In this document: piece after piece, positions 6,388 through 7,474 of the stretch
How the letters are laid out: each line of letters opens with the position of its first letter
Position numbering within the stretch: the first letter of the stretch is position 1
Source of the DNA: an uncultured Prevotellaceae bacterium
GTDB lineage: Bacteria > Bacteroidota > Bacteroidia > Bacteroidales > Bacteroidaceae
Assembly (NCBI GenBank): GCA_902771155.1
Contig: CACXVS010000063.1
Span: 1 to 7,474 of the forward strand
Length of the DNA: 7,474 nucleotides
Direction of reading: 5' to 3'
Program-made: the position numbers and the translations under genes
Notes under the pieces: model-generated
Databases searched by the model: none
Told to the model about the DNA's origin: nothing
Seen by the model: the letters and a program-made list of their open reading frames with translations, nothing else

Positions 6388-7005
6388 TTATATCGTATTG
6401 ATTGTTTTTTGCAATTCTTCTAAGAATCGGGCGGCATGTGAGCCATCCATCTGGGCGTGATGGAATTGGAAGGAGATGGGTAGGGTAGTCTTCAGCCAGC
6501 CTTTGCGGTAGCGGCCCCAGGCCAGGAAGGGATTGGTGAAGATGCCGCTGTACTGGTTGACGATGCTGTCGAGTTCCGTCCCGGTCACTGCCGACGTGCC
6601 GACTATCACAGCCTCATCGTCTAAGATGTCCTGACACGTCTGGCTGATGGTCTCCGTCAGATCCAGGTAGTTGGCATTAAACGCCTCCAGGTCGTCGCAG
6701 ACGGCAACGTCACAGAAGCTCAGTCCGCCCTTGATGTTGTCCGCTATCACGTTGATGGCCATACGGTCGTATTTATACAGTTTCCCGTCCTTGGGCAACA
6801 TATAGAACTCATCTATCTTTGATGCAGCACGGCCGATGCACCAGCAGAGCAGCATGTTGAATTTCAGCCCCCGTCGCCGACTTACCTTACGGAGCCGTGT
6901 CACATCGAACGTCTTGGTGAGCGTCACCATCGGCATGGGCGACTTCATCCACAACTCGAAGGCGATGGCACGATTGGTATCCTTGGGATTGATTTCCTGC
7001 TTCAT
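6388..7005 (-). CDS. CatA-like O-acetyltransferase
   Basis: This 205-residue protein has the chloramphenicol-acetyltransferase fold. The catalytic motif appears near the C-terminus as FQFHHAQMDGSHAARFLEEL (from about residue 180): His183 is the expected catalytic base and Asp187 the structural aspartate, matching HHAVCDGFH of classical Cat enzymes, with Met in place of Cys. NPFLAWGRY (about 151-159) corresponds to the NPW/substrate-pocket region, and the N-terminal FELWMKSPMPMVTLTKTFDV corresponds to the usual start. The family acetylates hydroxyl groups using acetyl-CoA as a cytoplasmic trimer. It is shorter and more diverged than resistance Cat proteins, so the acceptor is unknown and resistance should not be assumed. 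The ATG at 7005 is chosen because the open frame's upstream TTG at 7029 lies inside the -7 element. It has its own promoter and is followed after 8 bp by the DUF418 gene. Confidence 0.88.
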   Translation of the reverse strand: MKQEINPKDTNRAIAFELWMKSPMPMVTLTKTFDVTRLRKVSRRRGLKFNMLLCWCIGRAASKIDEFYMLPKDGKLYKYDRMAINVIADNIKGGLSFCDVAVCDDLEAFNANYLDLTETISQTCQDILDDEAVIVGTSAVTGTELDSIVNQYSGIFTNPFLAWGRYRKGWLKTTLPISFQFHHAQMDGSHAARFLEELQKTINTI

Positions 7006-7026
7006 CTTATTATTTGTTTTCGTCTG

Positions 7027-7058
7027 CAAAGATATAAATAGTTGCAGATATAACCAAA
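7027..7058 (-). promoter_or_regulatory. Promoter of the CatA-like/DUF418 unit (-33 and -7)
   Basis: On the minus strand, TTTG (7058-7055) is followed after 20 bp by TATCTTTG (7034-7027). This is a full match to the Bacteroidetes promoter pattern. The -7 box ends 21 nt before the ATG at 7005; the leader includes AAAACAAATAATAAG and has no Shine-Dalgarno sequence. Confidence 0.78.
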
Positions 7059-7093
7059 TTTTAGGGATAAAAAGGGGTAAAATGTAACGATGA

Positions 7094-7474
7094 TTAATTA
7101 CTTATTCGCTGACGCTCTGCTTTACCTGCACCTGTTCCCTTATACTTGCTCTTCTGAGCATTGAAGGTGTAACGGATAGAGATGTCCAGGCGGTGACTAC
7201 GGCTTCGTGTTTTTTGCACAGTATAGAAGAAGCCACAATCATGAGCCATATCCTGTACGCTACGCTGGAACACATCACTGATGCTGGCACGCAGGCATAG
7301 GGCATCATTCTTCAACCAGCACTTCTGTACCACAAAACTGACATTATACGAAGGTGAGAGAATACGGAAGTTCAATACATCACCCTTTGTCTGGATGTTG
7401 GCATTGGCCTCCAACTGCCAGCTGTGCTTAAAGCGGAAGGTGTTGTAGATGTCGAAGAAGAAGATGGGCTTAGT
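7094..7474 (-). CDS. Outer-membrane beta-barrel protein (PF14905-like/TonB-receptor type), C-terminal part
   Basis: The frame is open from the window's last base to the stop at 7096-7094, giving 126 residues, with the 5' part outside the window. It shows alternating aromatic/polar beta strands typical of a TonB-dependent-receptor-like barrel: FFFDIYNTFRFKHSWQLEAN, GDVLNFRILSPSYNVSFVVQ, DALCLRASISDVFQRS, RSHRLDISIRYTFNAQKSKY. It ends in a basic KYKGTGAGKAERQR tail that is characteristic of Bacteroidetes outer-membrane barrel proteins of the OMP_b-brl_3 kind. It would sit in the outer membrane; the ligand is unknown since the N-terminal carboxypeptidase-like and plug regions are not in view. 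An internal Met (7414) is not the start, because strand pattern and frame continue upstream of it. No terminator is obvious in the 7035-7093 spacer before the CatA-like promoter. Confidence 0.85.
   Translation of the reverse strand, partial: TKPIFFFDIYNTFRFKHSWQLEANANIQTKGDVLNFRILSPSYNVSFVVQKCWLKNDALCLRASISDVFQRSVQDMAHDCGFFYTVQKTRSRSHRLDISIRYTFNAQKSKYKGTGAGKAERQRISN

Noticed and set aside
6388..7029. Upstream TTG starts for the CatA-like (7029) and AlkZ-related (4280) genes
   Set aside because: Both TTG triplets are part of the -7 promoter boxes and would precede the transcription start, so the ATGs at 7005 and 4256 are the sensible starts.
1..7474. A mobile element, defence island or CRISPR array
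   Set aside because: No transposase, integrase, toxin-antitoxin pair, repeat-spacer pattern, tRNA or target-site duplication is seen on either strand.

Overview
The window looks like an ordinary chromosomal segment from a Bacteroidales bacterium, most likely Prevotella/Segatella or a close relative. Four things point there: promoters of the Bacteroidetes type (TAnnTTTG at -7, and TTTG 19-20 bp upstream in two cases), A-rich leaders with little Shine-Dalgarno signal, protein families common in that order (DUF418 membrane protein, PF14905-like outer-membrane barrel ending in a TGAG-type tail, short Crp/Fnr regulator), and moderate GC. Genus is inferred from protein style, not from any search. 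No rRNA, tRNA, CRISPR array, insertion sequence, phage gene or attachment site is visible.

Layout. (1) Positions 2-504, plus strand: the 3' part of a YebC/PmpR-family gene, broken by an internal deletion with a frameshift near 341-349 and followed by a strong hairpin terminator (515-550). (2) 549-935, minus strand: a small lipoprotein of unknown function. (3) 936-1037: a compact divergent promoter region built on a nearly perfect 20-bp inverted repeat, serving the lipoprotein leftwards and lepA rightwards. (4) 1038-3440, plus strand: lepA (EF4 ribosomal GTPase), then 18 bp later a Crp/Fnr-type regulator, probably one transcript. (5) 3570-4256, minus strand: a winged-helix, AlkZ-related-type protein, divergent from (6) 4412-5272, plus strand: a phosphotransferase of the aminoglycoside-kinase fold. 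(7) 7005-5302, minus strand: a CatA-like O-acetyltransferase followed 8 bp later by a DUF418 membrane-protein gene that is also broken by an internal deletion/frameshift (near 6230-6255). (8) 7094 to the window end, minus strand: the C-terminal part of an outer-membrane beta-barrel protein.

How the parts fit: lepA and the Crp-like gene form a probable translation-factor/regulator transcription unit, and the CatA-like and DUF418 genes form a probable two-gene operon. The rest are single-gene units with no visible pathway link. I see no convincing new multi-gene system. The most noteworthy signals are two separate genes each missing roughly a dozen codons with loss of frame, the symmetric divergent promoter at 954-1016, and a promoter-plus-leader sequence shared by the AlkZ-related and CatA-like genes. 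All intergenic stretches are under 300 bp.
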